NCBI RefSeq assembly: GCF_023715505.1
Contig: NZ_JAMBOH010000023.1
Location: 1 to 64,000 of the forward strand
Source of the DNA: Neobacillus cucumis
GTDB taxonomy: Bacteria; Bacillota; Bacilli; Bacillales_B; DSM-18226
Direction: 5' to 3'
DNA length: 64,000 bases
The notes beneath the pieces are model-generated. The model saw only the letters and a list, made by a program, of their open reading frames with translations. It searched no databases and was not told the origin of the DNA. This document shows, piece by piece, positions 1-9,168 of this stretch (position 1 is the stretch's first letter; each line of letters begins with the position of its first letter). The position numbers were made by a program, and so were the translations under genes.

Positions 1-143
1 TAGGTCTAATTGTAAATAAATTTCCAAATGGATGGAGCCACCTTTGATTGGGTATTTACTTTTTTGGCTCTAAATAAGAAAGATGACTAAACTGAAAATT
101 ACGACATTTTTAATGCAACACTAGTGAAATTTAATGTCTATTT

Positions 144-362
144 TTATGGAGTGTCTTCGTCGCTTTTGTACTCCAAAATGTCACCTGGCTGACAATCCAA
201 AGTCTTACATATCGCTTCTAATGTTGAAAAACGAACCGCTTTTGCTTTTCCATTTTTCAGAATGGAAAGATTCGCCATAGTAATTCCAACCCTCTCCGAA
301 AGCTCTGTGACGCTCATTTTTCGTTTTGCTAACATCACATCAATATTAATAATAATTGCCAT
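144..362 (-). CDS. XRE-family HTH transcriptional regulator (YozG-like)
   Basis: A small Cro/C1-type regulator of about 72 residues that is almost entirely one helix-turn-helix domain; the recognition region reads ELSERVGITMANLSILKNGK. This family is typically encoded next to a DUF2975 membrane protein, as here, and is thought to act with it; its targets are unknown. The open frame extends to a GTG at 371. I prefer the ATG at 362 because homologs usually begin MAIIINIDVML and a GGTGGAGG sequence lies just before it, although the spacing is short. It starts within a few bases of the upstream gene's stop codon, so the two are co-transcribed. Confidence 0.85.
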   Translation of the reverse strand: MAIIINIDVMLAKRKMSVTELSERVGITMANLSILKNGKAKAVRFSTLEAICKTLDCQPGDILEYKSDEDTP

Positions 363-372
363 ATCCTCCACC

Positions 373-855
373 TCAGACCGTCAAATCATTTTCTGATTTT
401 ATGTTAATTGCTTCTTTTAGAAGCCGTTGGAGGACAGCAGCAAAAACGGCGATAACCATAGAGGCGAAAATAATGACCAATCCGATTGGTATGAAACTTG
501 GAGGGTCAACTCTCTTCCCTATGAGATAGTAGAGCGGCATACCTAGCAGATACAAGGTACTGATTGTGATGGCACAGTATTTTATATTCTTTAAAGCCTT
601 TACCGATAATTCCGAGAACGTTTGGTTCTCATCAATATAGCTTAAAAGTTTAAAAGCCTGATACAGAGCAAAGTAAAAAGGAATCGCTGCTGCGTACATA
701 TCGATTAAAACGAGAGATTTCACATAAGCCATTTCTGGATACAATTCTCCAGCAAAATTCCCAATCTTAGGCACTAAAAATATGCACAAAGCGAGAATTG
801 GGATTCCAATAAGACTAACAGCCATCTTCAAAAAGAGTGTTCTTCCTCGTTTCAT
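373..855 (-). CDS. DUF2975 domain membrane protein
   Basis: A membrane protein of about 160 residues with four hydrophobic segments (roughly residues 10-30, 50-70, 95-115 and 125-150) and a charged loop between the second and third. It matches the DUF2975 family, whose function is unknown but which is nearly always paired with a small XRE regulator. The frame begins at a GTG at 864, but the ATG at 855 (MKRGRT) sits 6 bases after GAGGTG and is the likelier start. It is the first gene of a two-gene unit with the XRE gene. Confidence 0.75.
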   Translation of the reverse strand: MKRGRTLFLKMAVSLIGIPILALCIFLVPKIGNFAGELYPEMAYVKSLVLIDMYAAAIPFYFALYQAFKLLSYIDENQTFSELSVKALKNIKYCAITISTLYLLGMPLYYLIGKRVDPPSFIPIGLVIIFASMVIAVFAAVLQRLLKEAINIKSENDLTV

Positions 856-1022
856 AAAGTGCACCTCACTTATTTAACGTCAGTTTTGACCTTACCACAT
901 AATTTATCGTTTTACAATAAATTAGTATTGTTTTTTATTATATTATTATTGTTATTAAACTATCCTTTTAATTTTGACAAAAATAAAAGGCATTTCTCAT
1001 TACAATCAAGGAAATAAAAAAC

Positions 1023-1044
1023 GTGAATTCATGTGTGAATTCAC
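1023..1044. repeat. Paired GTGAATTCAC palindromes
   Basis: Two 10-base copies of GTGAATTCA(T/C) lie 2 bases apart, each nearly self-complementary, in the 294-base gap between the DUF2975 gene and the CBO0543-type gene. They could be an operator or a short hairpin. The rest of this gap is AT-rich, and a plus-strand frame at 974-1177 has no ribosome binding site or recognisable product. Confidence 0.3.
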
Positions 1045-1149
1045 GGTAAAAATGTATTGTGAAATTGACTTTTGCACCCCAAAAGAGAACTCGTTACTAA
1101 AAAAATGGAGGGTTTTTTATATACTTCCATATGTGTTTTTTATTTTAAA

Positions 1150-1689
1150 TTATCTATATTTAGTTACCGGAATCTGAAAGTATAGGATTAAAAACACAGA
1201 ACACACAAAGCAGAGTACCCATGCCCAAAGCGGCCTCGTATGATGGAGACGTAATCCAATAAACAGAAAAAGCCAAACCAAGCATGACCAGCCAAAATGC
1301 CAACCGTGATCATAGGTGATAAGTTTCGCATTCATAAACAGATACTCCATGATCACCTCAAAAATAAACCAGCTGCCAATATATAAAGCTTGTTTAGGCA
1401 GATGTGATTGATACGGATATAAGGATAAGTACAGTAAGGTCAGGTTGGGGAACATGATAAATGTTAAAAGGAAATCAGCAATAGTATGGTTGGGAATAAT
1501 TAATGAACCACGAAAAGTCCATAATGGGTATTCGTACATAAGGACAGAAATAAAAAAATCAACGCTTATAATGAAAAGGATGGTGGGATAGTATTTCCTC
1601 CAATTTCTCCAATCAGCAAACCGCCAAGTGCAAATTATATAGATAAAGGGAAGCACCACTCTTAAGTACGATACAACTGTATGTAACAT
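1150..1689 (-). CDS. CBO0543-family integral membrane protein
   Basis: About 179 residues, rich in Trp and Phe, with five or six membrane segments and conserved-looking polar and aromatic residues (WRNWRKYYPT, NHTIADFLLTF, DHGWHFGWS). It resembles the CBO0543 family of Bacillus/Clostridium membrane proteins, for which no function is established. The frame reaches 1740, but the ATG at 1689 (MLHTVVSY) has GGGGAG 5 bases upstream, so that start was chosen. It has its own intergenic regions on both sides and appears monocistronic. Confidence 0.6.
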   Translation of the reverse strand: MLHTVVSYLRVVLPFIYIICTWRFADWRNWRKYYPTILFIISVDFFISVLMYEYPLWTFRGSLIIPNHTIADFLLTFIMFPNLTLLYLSLYPYQSHLPKQALYIGSWFIFEVIMEYLFMNAKLITYDHGWHFGWSCLVWLFLFIGLRLHHTRPLWAWVLCFVCSVFLILYFQIPVTKYR

Positions 1690-1867
1690 GACGTCTCCCC
1701 TCTCATAAGCTAATTTCTTCCAACTATTATTATTATTCATTATGAGAAGGTTTAAACTCTTTGAAAAATAACTGTCTTAATCTTCATGCTAAAAAATACC
1801 GAATCCAGGGCTGATACGGACAGAACAAGTAGCAAATGTAGAGGTTGGCCCAATAATTATACAGAAC

Positions 1868-1895
1868 AAAACCCCAGTCCCATAACTGGAGTTTT
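1868..1895 (-). terminator. Terminator downstream of eutC
   Basis: Stem AAAACcCCAGT / ACTGGaGTTTT with a 6-base loop, lying 10-37 bases after the eutC stop in the direction of transcription and ending in a T-rich arm on the minus strand. It fits a rho-independent terminator for the eut genes. Confidence 0.6.
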
Positions 1896-1904
1896 CCCTT
1901 CATC

Positions 1905-2600
1905 CTAAATAACTAGACCAACCCCACTCGTTTTTTGCTCAAGCATTTTATGAATCATTGTTCCGATATGAGCGGCAGCCTCAACAGGAGGCGTCCCTCT
2001 TCGATGAATATTAGAGATTACCATCCGGTCCGATTCCTTCGTACCCTTTTGAGGCCTGTAACACATATAGGCACTTAACGATTCCGCACTAACCAAACCG
2101 GGTCTCTCCCCAATCAAAAGAACAAAGGCTTCCGGCTGCAAAAGCTCACCAATTGCATCCATGCACCCAACCCTTCCTCCTTTTAAAAAGAAAGTCGTAC
2201 CGACTGATAGATTATAGACCGATAAGGAATCCAGTAACGTCGGGTATACATCCATAATATTCTTTTGAATTGCACTTGCACTTAACCCGTCCGAAATCAC
2301 AATTTGAACCTGAGGACGCAATACACACTTCTCAATAATCAGCTTCTCCCCTTCTTCGGATAAGAGCCGCCCCTGATCGGGTCTTTTCAAATACCGCTCC
2401 TTCGAACCATAACGCGTTTCAACCGTAAATAAACCCATTTGATCTAACAGGTCTTGCGATACCTCGCCATACACGGCATCCACTGCGGCCGCATGGTCAA
2501 TTCGAAATGATAAAGAATCCTTTGTTAACGGCCTTGTCCCCGTGCGGCCAACTCCAATCCGGGCAGGAGTAAGTCGTTTTAAAAAATCTAATTCATTCAT
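1905..2600 (-). CDS. eutC: Ethanolamine ammonia-lyase small subunit
   Basis: Small subunit of adenosylcobalamin-dependent ethanolamine ammonia-lyase, which converts ethanolamine to acetaldehyde and ammonia. The whole ~231-residue protein matches EutC: an N-terminal segment with TPARIGVGRTGTRPLT, then the B12-binding part with VISDGLSASAIQ, GGRVGCMDAIG and LLIGERPGL. The start overlaps the eutB stop; either the GTG at 2603 or the ATG at 2600 could be used, both served by GGAGG inside the end of eutB. The overlap implies translational coupling of the two subunits. Confidence 0.95.
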   Translation of the reverse strand: MNELDFLKRLTPARIGVGRTGTRPLTKDSLSFRIDHAAAVDAVYGEVSQDLLDQMGLFTVETRYGSKERYLKRPDQGRLLSEEGEKLIIEKCVLRPQVQIVISDGLSASAIQKNIMDVYPTLLDSLSVYNLSVGTTFFLKGGRVGCMDAIGELLQPEAFVLLIGERPGLVSAESLSAYMCYRPQKGTKESDRMVISNIHRRGTPPVEAAAHIGTMIHKMLEQKTSGVGLVI

Positions 2601-3964
2601 CACGATTTTCCTCCCATAAAAAGAGCTGGATTACCGGCTAAAGTCGTTAACTTGCCACTTTCCATAATCCCTACTTTCTCCAGCCAGCTTTCAAATTCAG
2701 GAGCAGGCTTCAGCCTCAACACACTACGCAATGTCGCAATATCATGGTAACTCAATGATTGGTAATTCAACATACAGTCATCCCCCATCGGGACACCAAT
2801 CACAAAGTTCACACCAGCTGCGCCTAACAGGGTGCTCAGGTTATCCATATCATTTTGGTCGACCTTCATATGGTTTGTATAACAAACATCCACACCCATT
2901 GGCAGTCCGTGCATGTTCCCCATAAAATGATCTTCCAATCCTGCTCTGATCACTTGTTTACTGTCATATAAGTACTCAGGTCCAATAAACCCAACAACCG
3001 TGTTTACCAAAAACGGTTTATAGATCCTTGCAAGTCCATAGCATCTTGCTTCTAACGTGACCTGGTCAATCCCAAAATGAGTCTCAGACGATAACTCTGA
3101 TCCTTGACCTGTTTCAAAATACCATCTGTTTTCCCCTGTTGCTGTACCAAGTTCATTGATTAGAGCATTAGCTTCATTCAGCAAGGATACAGAAATCCCA
3201 AATGATTCATTTCCCTTTTGTGTTCCAGCTAAGCTTTGAAAAATCAAATCCGCTGGCGCTCCTTTCACAATGGCTCGCATTTGACTTGTCACGTGAGACA
3301 ACACACAATTTTGTGTCGGAATCGAAAAATCGTTAATGATCTGTTTCGTTTCTTTTAATAAAGTATAAATATTATCGGTCGTATCAATAACTGGATTGAT
3401 CCCAATAACCGCATCCCCAATCCCATAGCTTAAAGCTTCATATAAAGATGCCCTCATACCCTGAAGATGGTCAGAGGGGTGATTAGGCTGCGCCCTTGAC
3501 GCCAAAACCCCCGACTGTCCAATCGTTGTTTGACAATGGGTTTCCACCTTAATTTTTGAAGCGGCTTGGATTAAATCTAAATTGGACATAATTTTTGCAG
3601 CCGCCGCAATCATTTCACTAGTTAAACCCTTACTAATACCCAATAAATCCGGACCATCACTTAGGATATATTCCCGCAACTCCGCTACCGACCAATTCTT
3701 AATCCTTCTATATATATTGTCATCGATACTTTCTTCGATTACCCTTGAAACCTCATCCTCCTCTGCCGGCAATAAAGAATGATTCCGAATATCTGCCAAG
3801 GTTAAATCAGCCAATACCATTTTTGCTGCCATGCGTTCCTTCATATTTTCAGCACTAATCCCAGCCAGCTCATCACCCGAACGTTCTTCATTCGCTTTCG
3901 CCATAATTTCTTTTAAACTACTAAATTGATAGGTTTTACCTAATATCGTTGTTTTTTTATCCAT
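2600..3964 (-). CDS. eutB: Ethanolamine ammonia-lyase large subunit
   Basis: Catalytic TIM-barrel subunit of ethanolamine ammonia-lyase, 454 residues, the usual family length. Recognisable stretches include AAKIMSNLDLIQAA, RAQPNHPSDH, DAVIGINPV, TGQGSELSS and NTVVGFIGPEYLY. It works with EutC and coenzyme B12. It lies between eutA (13-base gap) and eutC (short overlap). No microcompartment shell, EutT, or EutVW regulators are in the window, so this is a minimal cytosolic ethanolamine utilisation set. No cobalamin riboswitch is visible upstream. Confidence 0.96.
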   Translation of the reverse strand: MDKKTTILGKTYQFSSLKEIMAKANEERSGDELAGISAENMKERMAAKMVLADLTLADIRNHSLLPAEEDEVSRVIEESIDDNIYRRIKNWSVAELREYILSDGPDLLGISKGLTSEMIAAAAKIMSNLDLIQAASKIKVETHCQTTIGQSGVLASRAQPNHPSDHLQGMRASLYEALSYGIGDAVIGINPVIDTTDNIYTLLKETKQIINDFSIPTQNCVLSHVTSQMRAIVKGAPADLIFQSLAGTQKGNESFGISVSLLNEANALINELGTATGENRWYFETGQGSELSSETHFGIDQVTLEARCYGLARIYKPFLVNTVVGFIGPEYLYDSKQVIRAGLEDHFMGNMHGLPMGVDVCYTNHMKVDQNDMDNLSTLLGAAGVNFVIGVPMGDDCMLNYQSLSYHDIATLRSVLRLKPAPEFESWLEKVGIMESGKLTTLAGNPALFMGGKS

Positions 3965-3976
3965 TTGAACACCTCG

Positions 3977-5407
3977 TTAGACAAAAGCTAGAGTTTTAAT
4001 GGAGACCGGAATTGCCTCCCCTGCAACAGGCAAGCCCAAATCAATATAATCACCATACGTAAAATCAATCTGATCAATACATAGGACTTCCAACCGCTCC
4101 TTGCAGCGTTTAGCTAAAGCTTGACCAAGCGCTTTGGCCATATCGCTTTCACAGATGACAATCAAGCACTGCGCCTGTGGGAAATGCTGAATAAATGGGT
4201 AATAAATTGAGTCAGCAATATCTTGTAATATAGCATACGTACACTCTTCAACTCTGGATAACCCAAGTGCAAGTGGAGTTTCTAATTTCGTATCAAAGGA
4301 GTTTCTCGCCTGTTCCATTGCCTCACTAATCCGTAAACGAAGATCTGCCAAAGGATCAACCTTCACTTTAACAATCGGAACATTTCGTTTTGGTAAAAGC
4401 GATTCCTTCACATAAACGGTTGCGCCACTAATCTCCGTATTTTGCATTCCCGCTCCAATCACGGTCGCTCTTGTGGTTTCACTTGCGACTCCAGCTCGTA
4501 CAGGATAGGAATCAGACACTATTTTTACCGAAGCGGCAAGTAATGGCCCGATATCCCCATGCCTAGTCACCTCTTCCAAAGACTCAGGAGGCTCCTCCGT
4601 CAGCATCTGCCCAATCCCTCCTGAAAAAATCACTTCATCAACGGGAGGAAGGGTAATAGAGGTGGGTTGAAGAAGTAATAATTCTGGTGCATATTCTGGA
4701 GAACCAATTAATAAGGAAAGTAAGGCTTCACTCAACCGGTGACAAATTCGTTGAATAAAATCATAATCAACGGACATTCCTATTTGAAGGTGAAAATCGT
4801 TGGCAGTTAACCACGGCACGATATAGTCCGAAATATAGTCAATGGTTCCATCCTTCTGCAAGCGAATAAGTCTCCCTCCAATATGGAAAGTCAGGGTTTG
4901 CAGGACTTTCCCCTGTTGAAATAAGGCGATATTAGCGGTACCTCCTCCAATATCGACATTGGCCACCACACCCTCTATTTCTTTCGAATGGTTCATCGCC
5001 CCGGAGCCTTTTCCAGCTAAAACCCCCTCTAGATCCGGACCGGCAGCCGCTACTACAAAATCACCGGCACGTTCTGCTAAATAATGAATAATGGCTTCGG
5101 CATTATCTTTTCTTGCCGTTTCCCCTGTGATAATCACGGCACCTGCCTTTATATCATGCAGGTCAATTCCCGACCTCTCATATTCATAGTTCAAAATATC
5201 CTTTAATTGTTCGATATTAATCTCATAGTGATTCACTAAAGGAGTGGTATAAATGCGGCTAGCATACTGTACTTTGCGGTCAACAATCTGGCAGCTCGGT
5301 AAACTAAACTGTCCTCCTGTCTCCTTTACCTGCAAGTGACTGACAACAAACTTCGTTGTACTCGTTCCGATATCAAGCCCGATACTCTTAATCCAGTATT
5401 CCTTCAT
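3977..5407 (-). CDS. eutA: Ethanolamine ammonia-lyase reactivase EutA
   Basis: ATP-dependent chaperone-like factor that exchanges inactivated cobalamin in EutBC. The 476-residue protein has the actin/ASKHA-type start IGLDIGTSTTKFV and an internal phosphate-binding stretch NVDIGGGTANIALF. The glycine-rich motifs and length agree with EutA. It is the first gene of eutA-eutB-eutC. A hairpin-forming dispersed repeat lies just upstream (5448-5496), leaving under 100 bases to the frlD stop, so eut could be read through from the frl genes or start from a promoter in this short gap. Confidence 0.93.
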   Translation of the reverse strand: MKEYWIKSIGLDIGTSTTKFVVSHLQVKETGGQFSLPSCQIVDRKVQYASRIYTTPLVNHYEINIEQLKDILNYEYERSGIDLHDIKAGAVIITGETARKDNAEAIIHYLAERAGDFVVAAAGPDLEGVLAGKGSGAMNHSKEIEGVVANVDIGGGTANIALFQQGKVLQTLTFHIGGRLIRLQKDGTIDYISDYIVPWLTANDFHLQIGMSVDYDFIQRICHRLSEALLSLLIGSPEYAPELLLLQPTSITLPPVDEVIFSGGIGQMLTEEPPESLEEVTRHGDIGPLLAASVKIVSDSYPVRAGVASETTRATVIGAGMQNTEISGATVYVKESLLPKRNVPIVKVKVDPLADLRLRISEAMEQARNSFDTKLETPLALGLSRVEECTYAILQDIADSIYYPFIQHFPQAQCLIVICESDMAKALGQALAKRCKERLEVLCIDQIDFTYGDYIDLGLPVAGEAIPVSIKTLAFV

Positions 5408-5447
5408 CCTCGCCCCCCTAAATCTATCTCATATGAAAAAGGTATGA

Positions 5448-5496
5448 GCAAGGGGACGGTTCTTATGCTTCAGAAGCATGAGAACCGTCCCCTTGC
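5448..5496. repeat. REP-like hairpin repeat, copy 1
   Basis: Inverted pair: GCAAGGGGACGGTTCTTATG then its complement ending CCGTCCCCTTGC, about 22 bp of stem with one mismatch around a CTTCAGAAG tip. It lies between the frlD stop (5505) and the eutA start (5407), where it could act as a terminator or mRNA stabiliser. It belongs to the family described at 51156. Confidence 0.85.
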
Positions 5497-5504
5497 TTCC
5501 TTGG

Positions 5505-6365
5505 TTAAACGGCTGTATATTTTTTTCCGTATCCAAATGCACCTTCAATAAAGCAATTCTCTGCGGAAAAGTCTGCTGCCTTTTTCAAACCTTCCCGAAT
5601 TGTTTCCTCATTAGGTTGTTCCATCTTACTCCATCCATACTGCAGAAGGTGAATAAGAAACGCCGTCAAAAACGAGTCGCCGCATCCCATCGTATCAATC
5701 GGTTTGACAATTTTCGCTGTTCCCTCATAAAAGGTTTCTCCATCAAAAAAGATTGTTCCCTGAGTTCCTCGAGTAGCTAGAACATAACGAGTACCATAGC
5801 TTACAATTTTCATCATTAGCTCTTTAATTTGATCCACAGATGAGCTGCCTCCTGAAAACAAGGCAAAATCAATGTTTGGACAAACCTTTTTCAAATAATC
5901 CTCCTGACGGAACATCTCATCTTCAGAAAAATCAAAGCTCACTAATGAATCCAGGCTCCTAAGCTTTGCTAATTCTAGTTCAGTCTTGGAGTAACAGCTT
6001 GAGTGGATCAATTGAAATTCGCCTAAATAATCCAGTTCACTTTTTTCTAAAACCATCGGCTTTTCATTGGCAACTCCGCCATCATTCCAGCCTAATAAGA
6101 CACGATCTCCATCTACTAACCCTACTTCTGAACAGCCATTCTCCCCTGGATACTGAACACATTGAGATAGATCGATCCCTATTTCCGTTAACGTGTCAAT
6201 GATATGCCTGGCTGCCTCATCATTACCAAAAACGCCCATGTAAGCAGAATCCACACCTAGCTTTTTCGCATTTACAGCAAAATTAACACAATTTCCACCA
6301 GGGTAGATGGTATCGATATGAACATATTTATCTACGACATTATCTCCAAAACCGATCACTTTCAT
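5505..6365 (-). CDS. frlD: Fructoselysine 6-kinase (PfkB family)
   Basis: Phosphorylates fructoselysine or related Amadori products to the 6-phosphate used by FrlB. The 286-residue PfkB-family kinase shows the sugar-binding start GFGDNVVDKY...GGNCVNFAVNAKKLG and the C-terminal catalytic motif DTMGCGDSFLTAFL, where Asp is the base and a Cys replaces the usual Ala of GAGD. The frame reaches 6383, but the ATG at 6365 has AGGAGG 7 bases upstream. It follows frlB with a strong stem-loop in the gap. The pairing with a FrlB-type SIS protein supports the substrate; other ketosamines are possible. Confidence 0.85.
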   Translation of the reverse strand: MKVIGFGDNVVDKYVHIDTIYPGGNCVNFAVNAKKLGVDSAYMGVFGNDEAARHIIDTLTEIGIDLSQCVQYPGENGCSEVGLVDGDRVLLGWNDGGVANEKPMVLEKSELDYLGEFQLIHSSCYSKTELELAKLRSLDSLVSFDFSEDEMFRQEDYLKKVCPNIDFALFSGGSSSVDQIKELMMKIVSYGTRYVLATRGTQGTIFFDGETFYEGTAKIVKPIDTMGCGDSFLTAFLIHLLQYGWSKMEQPNEETIREGLKKAADFSAENCFIEGAFGYGKKYTAV

Positions 6366-6399
6366 CTCAGATCCTCCTGCCATTCTTTGGCTTAAAAAT

Positions 6400-6435
6400 G
6401 GTGCTGCTTAAGTTTTAGTTTACTTAAGCAGCACC
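6400..6435 (-). terminator. Perfect 14-bp stem-loop between frlB and frlD
   Basis: GGTGCTGCTTAAGT and its exact complement are separated by 8 bases in the gap between frlB and frlD. On the minus strand it is followed by ATTTTTAAG, a modest T-run, so it may be a partial terminator or an mRNA-processing and stability element that sets the FrlB:FrlD ratio. Confidence 0.65.
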
Positions 6436-6451
6436 TATAAATCTATCTGTT

Positions 6452-7465
6452 TTAATATTGAACCACACGATAGTATCTTCTGGTTGTTAATGGATGGTTC
6501 CGCTTTTCTTCTAAATGAACACTTACTCGTTCCAGTAATGCAGCCATGACGATTGGAGAGAAGAATCCTCTGAATTGTTCTCTAATACCATTTAGCTCAT
6601 AATCCTTCGTATCAAAGATGGTAATTTCCTTTGTATAACGATTAACAAAATTCCCCACTCTATCCATTAGTGGACGGGTAGAATCTTCGCCATACAATAA
6701 AATAACACTGGTATCCTCTTCAACTAATTCAATTGTTCCATGGAAAAATTCCGCCGCATGAATGGTTTTTGTCCGGATCCATTGCATTTCCTCTAATACA
6801 CACATGCCATAGAGGTAGGTTTCTCCCCATAGATTTCCCGAGCCAACGATCATGTGGTAAGTTTCATCCTTATATTTAAGTGCAAATTCTTCTGCCTTTC
6901 GTTCAGTTCTTTCCTTTACTAGAACTAATTCGTAAGGTAGCTTCTCTAAATCTTCCATCAATGCCTCATATTCAGGGAATTCTCCTCGCAGATGCATTAA
7001 GCGGAAAATCAACGTATACAACTGGATATGCATTTCCTCACAAAGAGTATCGTTTGCCGCATGGTTGATAACCGTATATTTCGTTTCATTGGCAAGTGGT
7101 GTATTCTCTTCTCCAACAAAACCAATCGTTGTTGCCCCTTGTTTCTTGGCAAACTTTGCGGCCGCTACGGTTTCCTCTGTGGTACCCGATAAAGAAGACA
7201 AAACAACCAATGATTTTTCATTAAGACGTTGATGATCCATAACAATAAATTCAGCAGCAATTTCTGCGTAAACAGGGATATCTGAATTTGTTTTTAAAAT
7301 GTACTCTAAAGGATACTTCAGGGCAATCGTACCGCCTGAGCCAATTAAAAAGACATTCTTATATCCAGCCGCAGAAACTTCATCCGCAATTTTTTCAATC
7401 TGACTTCTTACATGAACAGCTCCATTTAATACACTTAGATAGTTTTCTTCATTAAAATTTAACAT
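6452..7465 (-). CDS. frlB: Fructoselysine-6-phosphate deglycase (SIS domain)
   Basis: Splits fructoselysine 6-phosphate into glucose 6-phosphate and lysine. It is a 337-residue protein with two SIS (sugar isomerase) domains; the first includes VFLIGSGGTIALKY and SLVVLSSLSGTTEETV, the second MIVGSGNLWGETYL and ILLYGEDSTRPLMDRV. Length and motifs match FrlB/YurP rather than GlmS. GGAGG precedes the start by 8 bases. A perfect AATGGTATATACCATT palindrome lies 18 bases upstream, so frlB-frlD has its own regulated promoter as well as any read-through from the permease. Confidence 0.85.
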   Translation of the reverse strand: MLNFNEENYLSVLNGAVHVRSQIEKIADEVSAAGYKNVFLIGSGGTIALKYPLEYILKTNSDIPVYAEIAAEFIVMDHQRLNEKSLVVLSSLSGTTEETVAAAKFAKKQGATTIGFVGEENTPLANETKYTVINHAANDTLCEEMHIQLYTLIFRLMHLRGEFPEYEALMEDLEKLPYELVLVKERTERKAEEFALKYKDETYHMIVGSGNLWGETYLYGMCVLEEMQWIRTKTIHAAEFFHGTIELVEEDTSVILLYGEDSTRPLMDRVGNFVNRYTKEITIFDTKDYELNGIREQFRGFFSPIVMAALLERVSVHLEEKRNHPLTTRRYYRVVQY

Positions 7466-7482
7466 TTGAATTCCTCCTGATT

Positions 7483-7498
7483 AATGGTATATACCATT
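7483..7498. promoter_or_regulatory. FrlR-type operator 1 (upstream of frlB)
   Basis: Perfect 16-bp palindrome AATGGTATATACCATT in the gap between the permease stop and frlB. The same word occurs twice more upstream of the permease (9002 and 9169). Palindromes of this kind are typical sites of HutC-subfamily GntR regulators, and such a regulator (frlR) is encoded next to them. Confidence 0.85.
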
Positions 7499-7546
7499 TT
7501 ATTTATTTTTTATTTAACAAATCACAAAACACCCAATTAATGGAAT

Positions 7547-8938
7547 TTACTGAGCCACTCTCTTTTCATCGTTCTCTACATTTAATTCTTTACTTAATCG
7601 GTTTTTAACCTTTGGTCCCATGAAGAAATAATAAAGTATGCCTGAAGCGGCTAACCCAACAATCCAAGTAATATCAGCTCCGCCAAGTGCTGTAAACATA
7701 GGCCCTTTGTAGAAGGAAAAGCTCATAAACGGGATTTGAATGAAGAAACTTACAATATAGACTGCCATGGTAGACCAATTATACTTACCATAGACTCCAT
7801 TCACATCATAAACTTCCGGAATATTGTATTTACCCTTACGGAAGAAATAAAAGTCAATCAGATTGACAGAAGTCCAAGGGATTAGATAATACATTTGGAA
7901 AACCATGATATCACCAAAATAATCGTTGAAATGATCTTTTGTCGTGATCGCAATAATGGTTCCAAGCGCTACAATAAACGTAATAATCCAAAACTTGCTG
8001 TTTTTTGATATATGCTGCTTATTGTAGGAAAAGCAAGTTACTAGTGACATGTATCCACTATAAGTAATAACGGTATTCATGATAATAATTCCTAAGATGA
8101 GAGAAATGTAGGCTAATGGTGCAAATGGTCCAAAAAGAGTAGCAATACTAGTATTAATATGATCAGCTGCATTTGGAATACCGGCTGCAATAATCGCTCC
8201 AACCAATGGCATCCATATACCAGATAATACCGTGCCCGTGTACGTATACCAGAAAGTAGAGGTAGTCGATGTATTGGCTGGAAGGTATCGAGAGTAATCC
8301 GCTACACATGGGCCATAGCCGATTTGCCAAGATGCCCCGAGACCCATGACCACTAAAAAGGCCCCTAGATTAAATCCTTGAGAAGCGGACCATGCACCAG
8401 CAGGTAAATCAAGTTGAAGAGCAAAAACGGTTGTAAGAGCAAAGATAATTAATGATAGGATGGTCATAACGTTACTAAACTTATGAATAAAATCATAGCC
8501 ATAAAAGGTGATAAAGATGGTGGCAACACCAAAAATCACTAATCCAATTACTTCTGGTACAGACACTACGGACTTAATCGCGTCAACTACTAATAGTGAT
8601 TCAGCAGCACCGAATAGCGGACAGCCTACAAAAACCATAATGATCGGAATCGCTGCCCCGATGACCCCAAATTGTACCCGGCTCGAGATCATCTGCGGGA
8701 TCCCAAGCTTAGGTCCTTGCGCGGAATGGAATGCCATAAAAAGGCCGCCAATTAAGTTTCCTAGAATCATTGCAATTAACGTCCAAAAGATGTTGAGACC
8801 CAACACAATTCCCATACAACCGTTGAGTAATGGCATAACGTTTGTGTTTGCACTGAACCAAATCGAAAACAAATTTCTTACGTTTCCATGTCTTTCGTTA
8901 TGCGGAATAAACTCAATACTTCGTTGTTCAACATTCAT
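7547..8938 (-). CDS. NCS1-family permease, probable Amadori-compound importer
   Basis: A 463-residue transporter with about 12 membrane helices of the nucleobase:cation symporter-1 family (cytosine/purine permease-like). It has the N-terminal NLFSIWFSANTNVMPLLNG stretch, GASWQIGYGPCVADYSRYLP and an IPWTSVNLIDFY segment typical of the family. B. subtilis uses an ABC importer (FrlONM) for fructose-amines and E. coli an APC-type carrier. Here an NCS1 carrier occupies that place, sharing operators with frlB. I infer it imports the fructosamine substrate; a cytosine-like substrate cannot be excluded from sequence. Confidence 0.75.
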   Translation of the reverse strand: MNVEQRSIEFIPHNERHGNVRNLFSIWFSANTNVMPLLNGCMGIVLGLNIFWTLIAMILGNLIGGLFMAFHSAQGPKLGIPQMISSRVQFGVIGAAIPIIMVFVGCPLFGAAESLLVVDAIKSVVSVPEVIGLVIFGVATIFITFYGYDFIHKFSNVMTILSLIIFALTTVFALQLDLPAGAWSASQGFNLGAFLVVMGLGASWQIGYGPCVADYSRYLPANTSTTSTFWYTYTGTVLSGIWMPLVGAIIAAGIPNAADHINTSIATLFGPFAPLAYISLILGIIIMNTVITYSGYMSLVTCFSYNKQHISKNSKFWIITFIVALGTIIAITTKDHFNDYFGDIMVFQMYYLIPWTSVNLIDFYFFRKGKYNIPEVYDVNGVYGKYNWSTMAVYIVSFFIQIPFMSFSFYKGPMFTALGGADITWIVGLAASGILYYFFMGPKVKNRLSKELNVENDEKRVAQ

Positions 8939-9001
8939 CGCAATACCTCCCTATTTTTAATAGTTGAATAATCATTCAAAAACTTTCCACTCGAGCATTA
9001 G

Positions 9002-9013
9002 TGGTATATACCA
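9002..9013. promoter_or_regulatory. FrlR-type operator 2
   Basis: Perfect 12-bp palindrome TGGTATATACCA about 65 bases upstream of the permease start; it shares the core of the other two operators. It lies in the 390-base gap between the permease and frlR, which otherwise is AT-rich and shows no gene. Confidence 0.85.
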
Positions 9014-9168
9014 TTTATAATATGATTATAATTCACTTTATCAATCTTTTCTCTTTTTTCGTAAGAATCTCTGACATATTTTCGAATGGTTAAAAAACAA
9101 CTAATAGATTTTGCGTAAATCGGCTTCTCTAGGGGTATTAAACAAGGATGATGTTGTTAGAAAACATA

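Noticed and set aside
974..1177. 67-codon plus-strand frame MTKIKGISHYNQ...
   Set aside because: No ribosome binding site, AT-rich, no recognisable product, and it overlaps the convergent CBO0543-type gene end.
5408..5504. Possible cobalamin riboswitch or EutV-type antiterminator upstream of eutA
   Set aside because: Less than 100 bases are available and nearly half is the REP-like hairpin; no B12-box or dual-hairpin element is visible.
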